A stretch of DNA of 64,000 bases, from NCBI GenBank assembly GCA_037039685.1, contig JAWNGF010000010.1:1488001-1552000 (forward strand), read 5' to 3'. A program made the translations under genes and the position numbers. The stretch's first letter is position 1. Every line of letters starts with the position of its first letter. This DNA comes from Ceratobasidium sp. AG-K (taxonomy: Eukaryota; Basidiomycota; Agaricomycetes; Cantharellales; Ceratobasidiaceae). Of the stretch, positions 9,499 to 20,452 are shown piece by piece. The notes below the pieces were generated by a model. The model ran no database searches, was not told the origin of the DNA, and saw nothing but the letters and a program-made list of their open reading frames with translations.

Positions 9499-12400
9499 CT
9501 AGGACCCAATATGTATGAACGGCGCCCATCGCGCGATGTCCTTCTCCCCCACCTTCGCACGCAAAGTAGCTACAGCCTGATGTAGCGCCCTTGCAGCCTT
9601 TGTATGGTCCATCTTCCCGCCCCTCAGCAGCTCGGTGTATACTAGATTGGCCACCTCTGGACCGTCTTCGTCGGCAATACTCCACATCGTTCCGATCACA
9701 CTTGGATACCCCGCCATCAGCATCCCCGCGGCTAGGTGTACCGCCTCATCCGGCAGGTTCTCATCTCCTGTAGCGGTCTGGCAAGCGGAAAGGAATGCGA
9801 GGCCCTTGTTAGTGAACGACTTCTTCGTTATCGTTGCCAGCGTGAGAGGGCCATCGTGCAAGTGAAAGGCGCTCTGTGTTGGGTCTGCAATATTCTGCGT
9901 ACCGTGGCACGCCATGTGGACCCAGCTGAATTGATCCATCGCATCTAGCACCTGATCTACGGTAGCTCCGCTGCTCTCAAGCTGCAGATACGCACTTGCA
10001 TGGGCGTGTCGCCTGATAACCTTTAGCTCATCGCTGACACACGGTAGACTATTGAAACCAGGTGTATGCGTCTGTCCAATAGCGACAACTCCACAAGGTG
10101 TGCTGGTGGGTTGCGACTGGTTTGAAAGCAGTGCACCGAGTGTTGGCGTGTAGGAGGATATTACATGCTCAAACGTGCTAGACTTGGGTTGGTTGTAGCA
10201 TCCAGCAGCATGGAGCGGAAGGAAAGAAAGTAGGCCGGTTGTGCACCAAGTGATATGGGGGAGTGTATCGCTTGGAGATTGATTCTGAGTCAACATGGTA
10301 TGAGCGTTTAGAATACGCTGCCTTTTAGATGGTACGTACTATGAATCCTAGATACTCAAGTACAGGATTGACGACACCCAACCACAGGTTTTTGAGCGAC
10401 TCTTCGAGTGAGTTGGTTTCGTCGACGATTGACCCTGGCTTCCTTCCAGCTTTCTTGAATCCTCGTTGTCCGACGAGCGAGACGAGATGTTTGCGGGCTG
10501 AAGTTGCAATTTCTTTGGAGAACGCTGTCAAGCGAACATGCGAAATGGTGTTGCTGTAGGGATGAAGGATGAGAGCATCACAGCGGGACTGATGCGTGTT
10601 GATGACAGCGATAGGACCATGTTTAGCTGCGCTCAATAGTTGAGATGATTTGTGAGGGCGCAAGAAATCCTCAAACCCAGGGATAGACCGAACCTTGGCC
10701 AGGAGATTGTCCCAGTTTAGCGCTAGTTCAATATGGCTATTTGCTTCGTTGACCAAGTCCCGATCATTGCTGTGCCCCTCTAGGGGGGACGACCGTGATC
10801 CTGCCCGCTCCAACTCGCGGCCGATCTGTCGAAGCTGGTTGGCAAGCTCGGCGTCATGAGCGAAAAGTCGATCAAATGGTGTCCGAAGCTGAGCGATTTG
10901 GCCCCAGACAATAGAACGGCCCCCTTCAAGCCATTCAAGAGCAAGATCATAGGCAGCAAAAGAGATAGCATGCGATGCAGCCTCCGCAGCAAAATCGCCT
11001 ATTTCTGCTATAAGCTCATAGCGCCTGTCTAGAGTGCTTCCAACCCAGACAAGCTGTGGAAGGAGCTGCATCGCATGATTATATGCAGGATGAAGAGAAG
11101 AAGTAGTATCAAATGACGATAACCTAGCCCATTCGCGACATGCATAAAATCGCGTCCATGGAGAACCGGTCGGAGATTGTGCAGCCCCCCTGAAGGACGA
11201 CACAGCTAACTGTATATCCAAAAGCTTGTTCAGCCGCCCAAACCGCGTTTCATATGAGATTCCGAGGTTATAGAGGTAGCTGGGCTTGTCTGGATGGCCA
11301 TCGGGAGTGAGCGAAACGGCCTGCGCTTTGGACTCAATCGCTTTGTTCAAGTCCAAAAGTTTGCTCAGACGCCCGAATCGGGTCTCATACGATAATCCAA
11401 GACTGTTGAGGTATCCTGCCTTACCCGGATGGCCATCGGGAGTTAGTGAAATGGCCTGTGCTTGGAACTTAATTGCCTTGTTCAAGTCCGACACCTCGCC
11501 CAGCCGGCTGAATCGAGCCCCATACGAGATTCCGAGGTTATTGAGTCTTCCTGGCTGGTCCGGATGGCGATCGGGAGTGAGTGAAACAGCTTGTGCTTGG
11601 GAATTAATCGCTTTGTTCAAGTCTGACAGCTCACCCAGACGCCCGAATCGAAGCTCATATGAGACTCCGAGGTTATTGAGGCATGCTGGCTTCTTTGGGT
11701 GGCCATCAGGAGTGAGTGAAACGGCCTGTTTTTTGGACTCGATTGCGTTGTGCAAGTCCGACACCTCGCCCAGACGCTCAAATCGAGTCTGGTACGAGTT
11801 TCCGAGGTTGCTGAATCTCCCAGGCTTGTCCGGATGACCATCGAGCGTGAGTGAAACGGCTTGTGCTTGTGACTCAATCGCTTTATTCAGATCCGAAAGC
11901 TTTCCCAGACGCTTGAATCGAGTGTGGTATGAATTTCCGAGGTTGTTGAGATATCCTGGCCTGTCTTCATGACCGTCAGGAGTGAGTGAAACGGCCTGTG
12001 CTTGGGAATCGATCGCTTTGCTCAAGTCCGATAGCTCTCCAAGACATTTGAATCGAGCCTCGTACGAGATTCCGAGGTTATTGAGGTATGCTCGCTTGTA
12101 CGGATGGCCATCAGGAGTGAGCGAAACAGCCTCTGCTTGGAGCTCGATTGATTTGTTCAGGTCCGAAAGTTCACCCAGACGCTCGAATCGAAGCCGGTAT
12201 GTGATTCCGAGGTTGCTGAGGGATGCTAGCGTGGCCATGTTGCCATCAGGAATGAGTAGTAAAACGGCCTGTGTTTGGAGCTCGATCGCTTTGTTCAGAT
12301 CCGAAAGTTCGCCCAGACGACTGAAGCGGGACTCATACGCACACCCAAGATTACTGAGCGAAGCTGATCTGTGTTTTGGAAAGCTGGATGATAGCGCGAG

Positions 12401-12808
12401 AGCCATCTCCCAGTATTCGATGGCCTTGGTGAGCTCCATGAGGTTTCCTGTGCTCTCGAATCGCGCACACGCTGTAAGACCAAAATTCCCCAATTCTTCG
12501 ACCTGTCTCTGGTCTTCGGGTGTTAATCTAGTGTCCCTTCGCTTGCGTTAGCCAAATTCGAGCCTCACCCCCACTGCTGTAGGACCTCCATGATTAAAAC
12601 TCACGAACCTTATATCCGGCAGATGTTCTCCTATATATCGTGAGGCTGATAGGTTGTCAAGCTTCGAACCTTCTTCCGCTCGCGATCCCTCAGTGAGGAC
12701 GGTCTTCAGCCGTTCGTCGAGGAATTTATTGGGGGCTTGCTCGAACCCTCTCTTCTCCTTCTCGTGTTCCGAGTCGTTGGCCTCTAAGCTCCTAGATTCT
12801 TCAACAGT
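9499..12808 (-). CDS. TPR-repeat CHAT-domain (caspase-like) protein
   Basis: From about 12430 to 11190 the frame encodes about nine or ten near-identical units of roughly 44 residues (core GELSDLNKAIESQAQAVSLT...LNNLGxSYexRF), that is TPR/Sel1-like helical repeats. The C-terminal exon (10283 to 9499), after an intron of about 55 nt (GTACGT...CTCAG), is a CHAT peptidase domain: the His of HMACHG and the Cys of LSACQTATG are the expected dyad, followed by the GTMWSIAD motif. CHAT proteases are caspase relatives, often in cell-death or self-recognition systems; the fungal role is not established. Upstream coding continues to about 12808 (for example RYIGEHLPDIRFVSFNHGG, about 12570-12640), but an in-frame TAA at 12548-12550 interrupts it. 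No ATG is evident in the open frame near 12493, so the true start and the N-terminal exons are unresolved. Confidence 0.85.
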
Positions 12809-14220
12809 TTATGTGTCTGAAATGATTTGTATGTGATACAAGGTTTGAAATGCCTACTTTTCCTGCCTGCCGTGTTATTCGCCCTGGACACCAGCGGAGC
12901 AGGCGGTTCGAAGATTCTACTGCTTGTCCATGCGGTGGTTCAGCCACCTAACTATTCGAGAAGAGCCAACGTACCTGTGCATATCCCTACTTTCGCGATC
13001 GCTGTGCACTTTGGACTGAGGAGAAGAATTCGATGAGCCCATCTCCGATGGGAGAAGGGGTTCAGCTACGCATCCACCGCAGTCACAGCGCTTCTTTTTG
13101 TACGTGCACGCGACGCCTGCCCTCAATGACTCGATGCTTCAGTGGCCAATCCACTGTGAGCCTTCCGTACCCACTCGGTTCCCTCGGTTCCCAGGTCGGG
13201 GCTACCACCATACATGTCCACCTGCGTCCATCACAGACTGGAATTGTGCCGATTCATTATCGTGATACAGTCCCCGCGGATGATATTTCTAGCGAAACGC
13301 CATGCACCATTCCAAATTTATTATTCGAAGACGACGCCGGAGCATACCACATTTAGTTGATGGTTTGGCGTGTATCGCCCTCTCCTGTCAACCAGTGCTT
13401 GCATCAGTTACGATCTGGTCTTTCGACTACCTCCATCCCCATCAGTTCCCATTCTCCTCTCCTCACGTAAACTGGGGACGCACCTTAGTTATATCCCTAC
13501 ACCACTCGCTAACCGACATCCCGCAGCCCACTAGAACGTCTTAGATATTTTGTACCTCGAGATTTTCGGCTCAATATCCCACCCGTAAGGGTAAAGTGTG
13601 CGGGTTCCTGGGATATGTATAGGATCTCCTCTTATCCAACTAATAGTAGTTCCTTTGTTCTCTTCCATTCCCAGGCGAACCGAAATCAAACAACACTCTG
13701 GCCCTGGCACTTGACCAATTTCAGAACGCGTGTCTAACCACTGGAATTTTACCTATGCGACCCAATGTGCAGCATTAGGCTGACAGAGTGTGGGCAGCCA
13801 GAGCTTACAACTGTGACTAATAATTTAGCAGTGACAAGACCTGAACGTGTTGTCGGTACCTGGTTGTTCTCAATTGGGGGTGAGGTGGAATATGTCATTC
13901 GTCTTATTTATCGGTTTGCGGAAGATCCCGTAGTTTTTCTTCCCGGTCAGGACCAAAGTGTTTGAGGCAAGACTATCGACGACTTTCAACCTGAAAACGT
14001 GCTCTTCCCAGAGAGTTCGTCTCTGGTGGTAGTCGAATAAATGCAATTAGAATTAAGTGCTACGGAAACGAGTATAATCATGAACATATGCGGCTCTGCC
14101 AGAGCCCAATTGATAAGGAAAGTACGCTCCCGAGTGGAGCAGGGGGTAGCGGTAACATGGAGGCAGGATTCGACAACGGGTGAAGCGGCGTCGAGGCCAT
14201 CAGGCCGCCATGCGACTCAC
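12809..14220. other. Intergenic, no supported gene
   Basis: Only short frames lacking domain features. Upstream exons of the TPR-CHAT gene could extend into about 12.81-13.1 kb, but I could not join any with confidence. Confidence 0.4.
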
Positions 14221-15484
14221 TTAGCATTGCCAGCTCGACTACAATCAAGAATCTGTTAGCCATGTTTACTAACAAGACAAGCTCAACTTACGTCGCGGGT
14301 ACCAGGAGCCGCGACGGATTGGTAAGGCGATTCGCCAAGGCATTCAGCCACAGTTACCATCCTATAACCGTTGTCCTTGAACTTCTGGACAACATAGGGG
14401 ATAACATCATTGCTAGGAACGTAATATCTATCAGTACCAGATCGAACTTCTCGTTAGGGCAAACGGATGTACGCACTAGGTGCTCTCGTGGGTCTCATGA
14501 TTCAGCGTCAAAATGGTGCTAGGGTGGTCCGCAATCATCGCATCGTATCGTTCCTTGGACTCCGCGGGCTACGAGTAACGTCAATGCAACTTCCGAGGGG
14601 AGCCCAAGTATTACACACCTTGACGCCAGACGAGTCACCCGAGTCCAAGTCCCAGATTACAACTAGCGAGGCAGATCGTAATCAGAACTGCGTGTATCTG
14701 GCTATTATATTAGCTTACTGGTCTGGCCAAGGGACTCGGCAACCTCCGCCACTTCGTCGTTGTACTCGCCGTACGGTGGCCTATCATTGAATTTAAGTCA
14801 TTCGGTAAAACCCTTCTTCCCGTTCATAAGGCAAACATACCGCATGAAGGCAGGAAGGGCGCCAGTGATCTGAACAATAGCGTCGTTGGTCCTGTGGGCT
14901 CGAGTGGTAAGCTTGACGCCCCCAAAAAGCGTTCAACGCAACAAACATGGTCAACTGCTCCCGAAGTTCATCGCCCGAAAGGTCAGGAAGGTGCGCGTGG
15001 CCCCAGGTATGGGAAGCGATCTGGTGGCCCTGGTCGTAAACGTACTTCACGCGCTCAGCGTTGTCTTCGCTATAAATACAGCCATCTGTAGAAACTATGA
15101 ATACAGCTTCAAGGGAGACGAGGAAAAAGCGACTTACAGTTGTTGCCATTGACAAAGAACGTGCTGAAAGCGAATATGTCAGTCGATACATATTACAGGT
15201 ACTCAGCAAGTCGTACAGACCCTTTGGCGCCGTTTTTACCCAGGAAGTCGACCAGCCCCTTCGTCCATAAGTATGGACCATCGTCAAACCTTTATATAAG
15301 CCATCAACATCCGTGACAGTGATACCGGTACTGTATGTACTTACGTGATGGCCACGGTACCGGGTACAGAACACTTGGTTATAACCCCAAGAGGTGCACG
15401 GGTACGAGCCGGAGCCGCCGAGGCCTGGAGAGCGCCAAAGAGAGCGGTAGCGAGAGTGGTGGCACGGGCAATAGAGAACGACAT
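14221..15484 (-). CDS. Polysaccharide (chitin) deacetylase-like protein, CE4 family, copy 1
   Basis: Secreted NodB-fold metal-dependent deacetylase, acting on chitin or related N-acetyl sugars in the wall. ATG at 15484 opens a hydrophobic signal peptide (MSFSIARATTLATALFGAL...ASA). NodB motifs follow across short introns: TFDDGPY, SHTWGHAHLP, a PPYGEYNDEV metal-site segment, WDLDSGDSSG and ILTLNHETH. It ends in SSWQC with TAA at 14221-14223. At least seven introns are needed; those near 14,760-15,000 and 14,470-14,640 keep the frame intact. Some joins are less certain here than in copies 2 and 3 (TTRAHRTNDAIVQI lies where the others have a shorter VDDAIK segment), so weak pseudogenisation is not excluded. 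The motif-1 Asp-Asp and motif-2 His pair are present. Confidence 0.8.
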
Positions 15485-15575
15485 TTCTAATCGAAGTGGG
15501 TGCAAAGTCCGAGTCCGAGTGCAAGGTGGGGTGGATGGGTGAACGACAAGCGTAAAACATCTAGAATGGTTGACC

Positions 15576-15582
15576 CTTTATA
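15576..15582 (-). promoter_or_regulatory. TATA box of CE4 copy 1
   Basis: TATAAAG on the minus strand, about 92 nt upstream of the ATG at 15484. The other two CE4 copies have a TATA-like box at nearly the same distance (about 92-104 nt). Confidence 0.6.
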
Positions 15583-16445
15583 CCCAATGGACGGTCATTG
15601 ACATCGAAGCAGATATTTTGTCCCACGTCAGCCGCGCCGAGCATGATTTGCATCCCCAAGGAGCATGCTTGCTGGAGAAGCTCCATTTCATGTTCGTGGG
15701 CGTGTTACAGCCTGAAGATGGTTTAGCATTGCGTTCCAGTTGTATGGGTGCTCGCGTTAACGATCCTTGTACTCGTCACAATGCCTCGTAGAGCATGACT
15801 AGTGCTATACTCCACGTCCCCCACCTCGATGCTACATTGTACAAACTATTCTGAACTCCTGGTTATTCGTCCTAATTAAAGATAGACAGTTGCTTCGCTG
15901 TGCTTGGCGTGAATCCTTGATGTCACCAGAAGCTGAGAACCCCGCTTTGCCACAGGGTCTTTGTTGTTGCCGGGTGGTTCTACGGCTGTGTCTGTTCAAA
16001 TCGGTCGTTCTTTCTCCGAACGTGGATCGTTGGGCGTTTCCTTAGTGTCTTGTCCGTCTTGCGAAGAATGCCTTCTGCAATGCAATCCTAGAATCAAAAT
16101 TTGAAGGGAGAAGTTTGGTATGTATACGAGACAACTGGAGTCTCATACGCTCAAGTCAATAATGCATACACACCTTGAGGACAAGAAGTATACTCAAATA
16201 CCTCGGCTGACCGAGGGTATATATGATAAGAGAAGGCGCGCTAGTACGTAGAACCCCCGAAACACGAATAGTAAATGAATCAAATTTTCATTGTAAACGA
16301 TTGGGATTACATGTGTGTGCTACAAATAATTGTCCATGTGAAGTCCGTCCAAAAGGAAATGTGAGCTTGAGTTCGTATAACTCGGAAAAATATTATGTAA
16401 CGAATAAAACAGGAGGCTCAAATGTTCGTGGTGTACGTAGCATGC
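15583..16445. other. Intergenic between CE4 copies 1 and 2
   Basis: No gene supported. It contains the 5' flank of copy 1 and the 3' flank of copy 2. Short frames only. Confidence 0.5.
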
Positions 16446-17697
16446 TTAGCATTTCCAGCTCGACTATAATCAATGGTCAGCTCTCTTGTTGATGACTGTG
16501 GTAATGGGAAATACATACGTCGCGGGTGACAGGAGTGCCGGTGGACTGATATGGCGATGCACCAAGACATTCGGCGACGGTAACCATCTTGTATCCCTTG
16601 GCCTTGAACTGCTGGATAGCGTAGGGAATAACGTCATCACTAGAAAATTGATTATTAGTTGATGCATGTGCTGTTACAGAACAGTGAACGTACTAGGTGC
16701 TCTTATGGGTCTCATGGTTGAGAGTCAAAACGGTGTCAGGGCTCGACATGATCAACTTGTTGTATTGGTTCTTGGACTGGGAAGGCTGCGCAAGAGATTA
16801 AAATGAAGGTTGAATTATGGGCTTACACCACGTACCGAGACACCCGACGAATCACCCGAGTCAAAGTCCCAGATTGTAACTAGTAGGCGGACAATAATTA
16901 GGGCCCGGCTCCGTACGAGTTGGTAATGATGGACTTACCAGTCTGGCCCTGAGACTTGGCAACCTTCAACACTTCATCATCGTATGCACCATATGGCGGG
17001 CTAATACCCAAAGCGTTGGTTACATGCACAAATATCGGTGAGAGATATGCATACCGCATGAAAGCAGGGACTGCGCCAGTGATCTTCTTGATAGCATCGT
17101 CAGTCCTGCGGTACCGAAAGATAAGCCAAAGACATGGAAATATACCCAAGATAACTTACTTGGTAAACTCAGCAAGAAGTTTCGCTCCCGAGAGTTTAGG
17201 CAAGTTGGCATGGTTCCAGGTGTGGGAAGCAACCTGGTGACCCTTGTCGTATACATACTTGACGCGCTCAGCGTTTTCTTCGTCATAGATGCAGCCGTCT
17301 GGGAACTTCGTTAGGGGGGTTCGAGGTTGAAAGAGCGGAAATAACTTACAATTATCGCCGTTGAAGAAGAAAGTCCTGAGAAGAGAATTAGCATCAGCGA
17401 GTATGCATACCAAAGTGCGCATTTTACGTACCCCTTGGCGCCGTTTGCATCCAAGAAATCGACCAGCTCTTTGGTCCACGTGTACGGACCATCGTCAAAG
17501 CTTCATATCAAGCGATTAATATTCTGGGTCGACGCCTTTGACAATGGGTATACTTACGTTATGGCGACGGTGTTAGGTACAGAACACTCGGTCACAACGC
17601 CAGCGGGCGCGCGGGCACGAGCGGGAGCTGCTGAAACTTGAATGGCGCTAACGAGGGCGACAGCGAGAGTCGCGATGCGAACAATGGAAATTGACAT
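16446..17697 (-). CDS. Polysaccharide (chitin) deacetylase-like protein, CE4 family, copy 2
   Basis: ATG at 17697, signal peptide (MSISIVRIATLAVALVSA), then NodB motifs in order: the FDDGPYTW exon near 17490, GCIYDEENAERVKYVYDKGH and SHTWNHANLP (17210-17300), AFMRPPYGAYDDEV (16965-17070), a SGDSSG segment near 16850, and ILTLNHETH near 16720. The last residues are SSWKC with TAA at 16446-16448. About eight short introns separate these. It shares its exon layout and stop context with copies 1 and 3. The product is expected in the cell wall or outside the cell, removing acetyl groups from chitin-type polymers; the exact substrate is unknown. Confidence 0.88.
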
Positions 17698-17794
17698 TTC
17701 TAATAAACGATTAAGATGAAAAGTCCGAGTCTGAGTCCGAGACGAGAGCTTGAGAAAGGATATAGTTGTAAGGAACCAAGCAGAATCAGACTGA

Positions 17795-17801
17795 CCTTAT
17801 A
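17795..17801 (-). promoter_or_regulatory. TATA-like box of CE4 copy 2
   Basis: TATAAGG on the minus strand about 98 nt upstream of the start codon, in the same relative place as in the other two copies. Confidence 0.45.
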
Positions 17802-19193
17802 TTCGAGCCAACATCCACAGCCATCGTAGACTATGAGACCAACCGAGGCGGATTTTTTTTTGTCCGCCCCAGCCACGCCAAGCCTCATTTGCACCCAAAG
17901 CGGTGGAATACCAGAGAAAGACGGATTCGACAGTAGTGGATGATACAGCCGCAAAACGGTTCCGCGTTGTATCTGAGCCGTATATAGTAACAGTACGATG
18001 ATAATCACCGTGTACGGCTGAGCACGCGCTAACAATCTAGCCGCCCGGTCGATTTTCCCATGCAAAGCTACTAAAAATACTCACATACCCCTGGTTGGCA
18101 CAGCCCTTCGTGGCTTGGCAGCCTGATTGAGCCGCAGTGGCTGGGTAGTCGATCCGAGATGAGCGCCTTACTCCAACCGACCAGTAGACCAAGACAATTG
18201 CCATGTGTCGAGCTCAAATGTCCCTCTCGGATCGTATGTATACTAATTTGGTTTGACCAGGTCGTAAATCTAGAAGGCCAAGCTCCGCGTCGTCATGAGG
18301 GAGGTGAAACTCGTGGCGGACACTGGGCAGTGAAGGCCAAGGCACAGCATGAACAGCCATAGGGTCTATGCTGATCAATTGACCGATGCTGGCGCTACCT
18401 GAAAACCGGCTCCAGCATGAAACGTGTAAAGGGTCTCTGACGCCGTAGGGACGTTCCGGAACATTATCAAGCCTTGCCCCAACGACGATCGGGTTTGGGG
18501 ATGCCGCAAAGTCGATGATAAAGGTGAGGCGTTGGCGGCGACGGCCAAGCTCTCGGAGATTCGGGCGGTATCACCGAGGGATTCTTACCACTTCCCAATA
18601 GGGATGGAGCTGGATTGAGGATACCCATGTTTGCCGGGCACGGTTCACCGCCGGCACGGGCGTTTTCCGGCCGACCGGGCGCCGCGGTAACACTGCACAA
18701 CGTATACTCGTACAATTTCCTGCCGTGCCAAGCTTGAATATGGCTTGTATGCTATCTCCATTGACGCTTCCCGGACGCCGGTACGTCAAGGAGTTGAGGA
18801 CCACCGTATCTCTGCGGCGGCACACGGCAACCCAAGCCTTCATTTGGGCTGTAATTAGGTCACCCTATTTTATCAACGTTCTATTTTGCGCCACAAAGAC
18901 ACTAGCCGAATGTTAATGTACGTTAGTCGATGGCGTCCACCCGAGAATGGTGGCTCCAACAGTAGCGAGTGACGGTATACAACATCCGCTGTGTCCCCGA
19001 GACATATTTCTAAGGAAGCCACAATGGCAACGGTTTTCAGTCACTAGGGTATACAATTAGGTGGAATTATACAGATACAAGTAAGGTAAACAAAGCTACT
19101 ATCTACGAAAGTTCAATGTGGGTAAGGATACACTACAATGCGCGCATAAATGGATAACATGAGTTGAACGAAAGCGAAACCAAAGTTCTAAGT
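17802..19193. other. Intergenic, no supported gene
   Basis: A 1.4-kb stretch with mixed GC. A GC-rich block at about 18,460-18,800 gives open frames on both strands with no domain; this resembles decayed sequence of unknown origin. Confidence 0.4.
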
Positions 19194-19882
19194 CTAATAC
19201 GGTGTCCACATTCTGGGGGATATACTCCGCTCTTCGCTGGCGGTAGCGGATGCAGTGCGACGATGCTGAACAAGTCCATTCCGTCGCTTGAACGACATTA
19301 GCCATCCATTGGAAAACTTGATACGCTTGTCCTCCTCGATGCCCATGGTTTGGCACAACTCCCGGCCCTTGGCAACGATATCGTCGCCCTTTACGTTTCG
19401 AATACCACCGCGCTCCTCGATCCACCTGACGAGCTCGACTTCTACTTCAGGAAGGGTGACCAGCGCTTCGCGTTTCGCACCGCTCGCAGTGGGTCCGCCG
19501 GCAGAGACGTATTCTCGTATTCGGTCCTCCGCTTTAAGGATACGGGATATGGTTGATTGGGTAATGGTATAGAATCCCATTTCTCGGAGGGGAGGAATCA
19601 TGGCCTCCATCGACATGCGATGCTTGTGGAGGTGGTAAAACTCGACGACTTGGAGTTTCTCTTCGAAGGTAAGGTTGTGGCGGGGTTTAGGAGGTGGGGG
19701 AGGGTAGGATTGAGGGTCGAGCTGAAATTCTCTGTCAGATTTATGCGTGGGGTAAGGGTGTAAAATGTATTTACTTCGTGCAACAACCGATCAAATTGGT
19801 ACGGTCGAGTAATGAAGGTCGGAGCCGAAGGCTGGCCGGCGCTTGTATACCTGCATGGGCAATTTGGCAAACAGCGATACAT
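19194..19882 (-). CDS. CENP-B-type helix-turn-helix protein without transposase domain
   Basis: The likely start is ATG 19882, about 60 nt downstream of a TATA box. Exon 1 (19882-19775) joins across a 53-nt GTAAAT...TTTCAG intron to exon 2 (19721-19194), giving about 210 residues. Exon 2 begins with a Pro-rich stretch (LDPQSYPPPPPKPRHN). A psq/HTH domain follows (LTFEEKLQVVEFYH..., ending in QSTISRILKAEDRIREY), then a CENP-B-type second HTH (LPEVEVELVRWIEERG, ending KFSNGWLMSFKRRNGL). Proteins of this shape derive from Tigger/pogo transposases; here the DDE catalytic domain is missing, and the frame stops shortly after the HTH at 19194. It may be a domesticated DNA-binding protein or a truncated relic. 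Confidence 0.72.
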
Positions 19883-19940
19883 AGACTGCAGGGTAGAGGA
19901 CGAGAGGGAGTTTTTCGGAAGTTGGAGTGGCGGGGGGGCA

Positions 19941-19948
19941 TATATATA
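19941..19948 (-). promoter_or_regulatory. TATA box of the CENP-B-type gene
   Basis: TATATATA on the minus strand, about 60 nt upstream of the ATG chosen at 19882. This spacing is one reason for choosing that start over the longer upstream frame. Confidence 0.5.
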
Positions 19949-20452
19949 CCATGCTCCAAAGAATCTTCCAGCGGACACGGGAATGTAAGAGCTGGGAGTC
20001 AGCGCAGTAGACCGGGTGGAGGTCAAGCCCGGAGCCAAGTACAGTAGCGAGTTAAGGTTAGTCAGCACAGCCACGCGAGGCAATGATCGGCACACGCTTC
20101 GTCATCCCGTCGCGTTCTCGCTTTCCGCCGGAGTTTCAAATTACTCAGCGTTGGTTTCACTCCTCGATTCGGGCAAACTCGGGAAACCGGCAGTTGCTAC
20201 CCGAACGTGCGAGATTGATACTATTTTGGTACTATTCTGGTACAAACACCCTCCGTATGAATCAGCAAGTCGGTTATGATTGTAAAGAGTGCTATTACAC
20301 GTATAGTTGCTACGGTACAAGATGTCCAAGTGAGGTCCGATAATGAAAGAAGGAGAAAGCCGAAGCTAGGTCCATGGTAATTAAACCAAAAAGAGAAAGT
20401 GTGGGGAGAAAAGGGCCTGACGTCATAGCTATTCGTAATGTGCGCAGATCGC

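Noticed and set aside
11190..12430. Array of about 132-bp near-identical units, first thought to be a tandem or CRISPR-like repeat
   Set aside because: The units stay in one coding frame and translate to helical TPR-type repeats ahead of the CHAT domain; no spacer structure is seen.
11286..12551. Two long plus-strand open frames (11286-11837 and 11982-12551)
   Set aside because: They lie antisense to the TPR repeats and are open only because the repeat unit is near-identical; they have no domain and repeat the same 44-codon period.
18460..18843. GC-rich stretch with open frames on both strands
   Set aside because: Open frames reflect base composition; no motif, repeat ends or target-site duplication found by eye.
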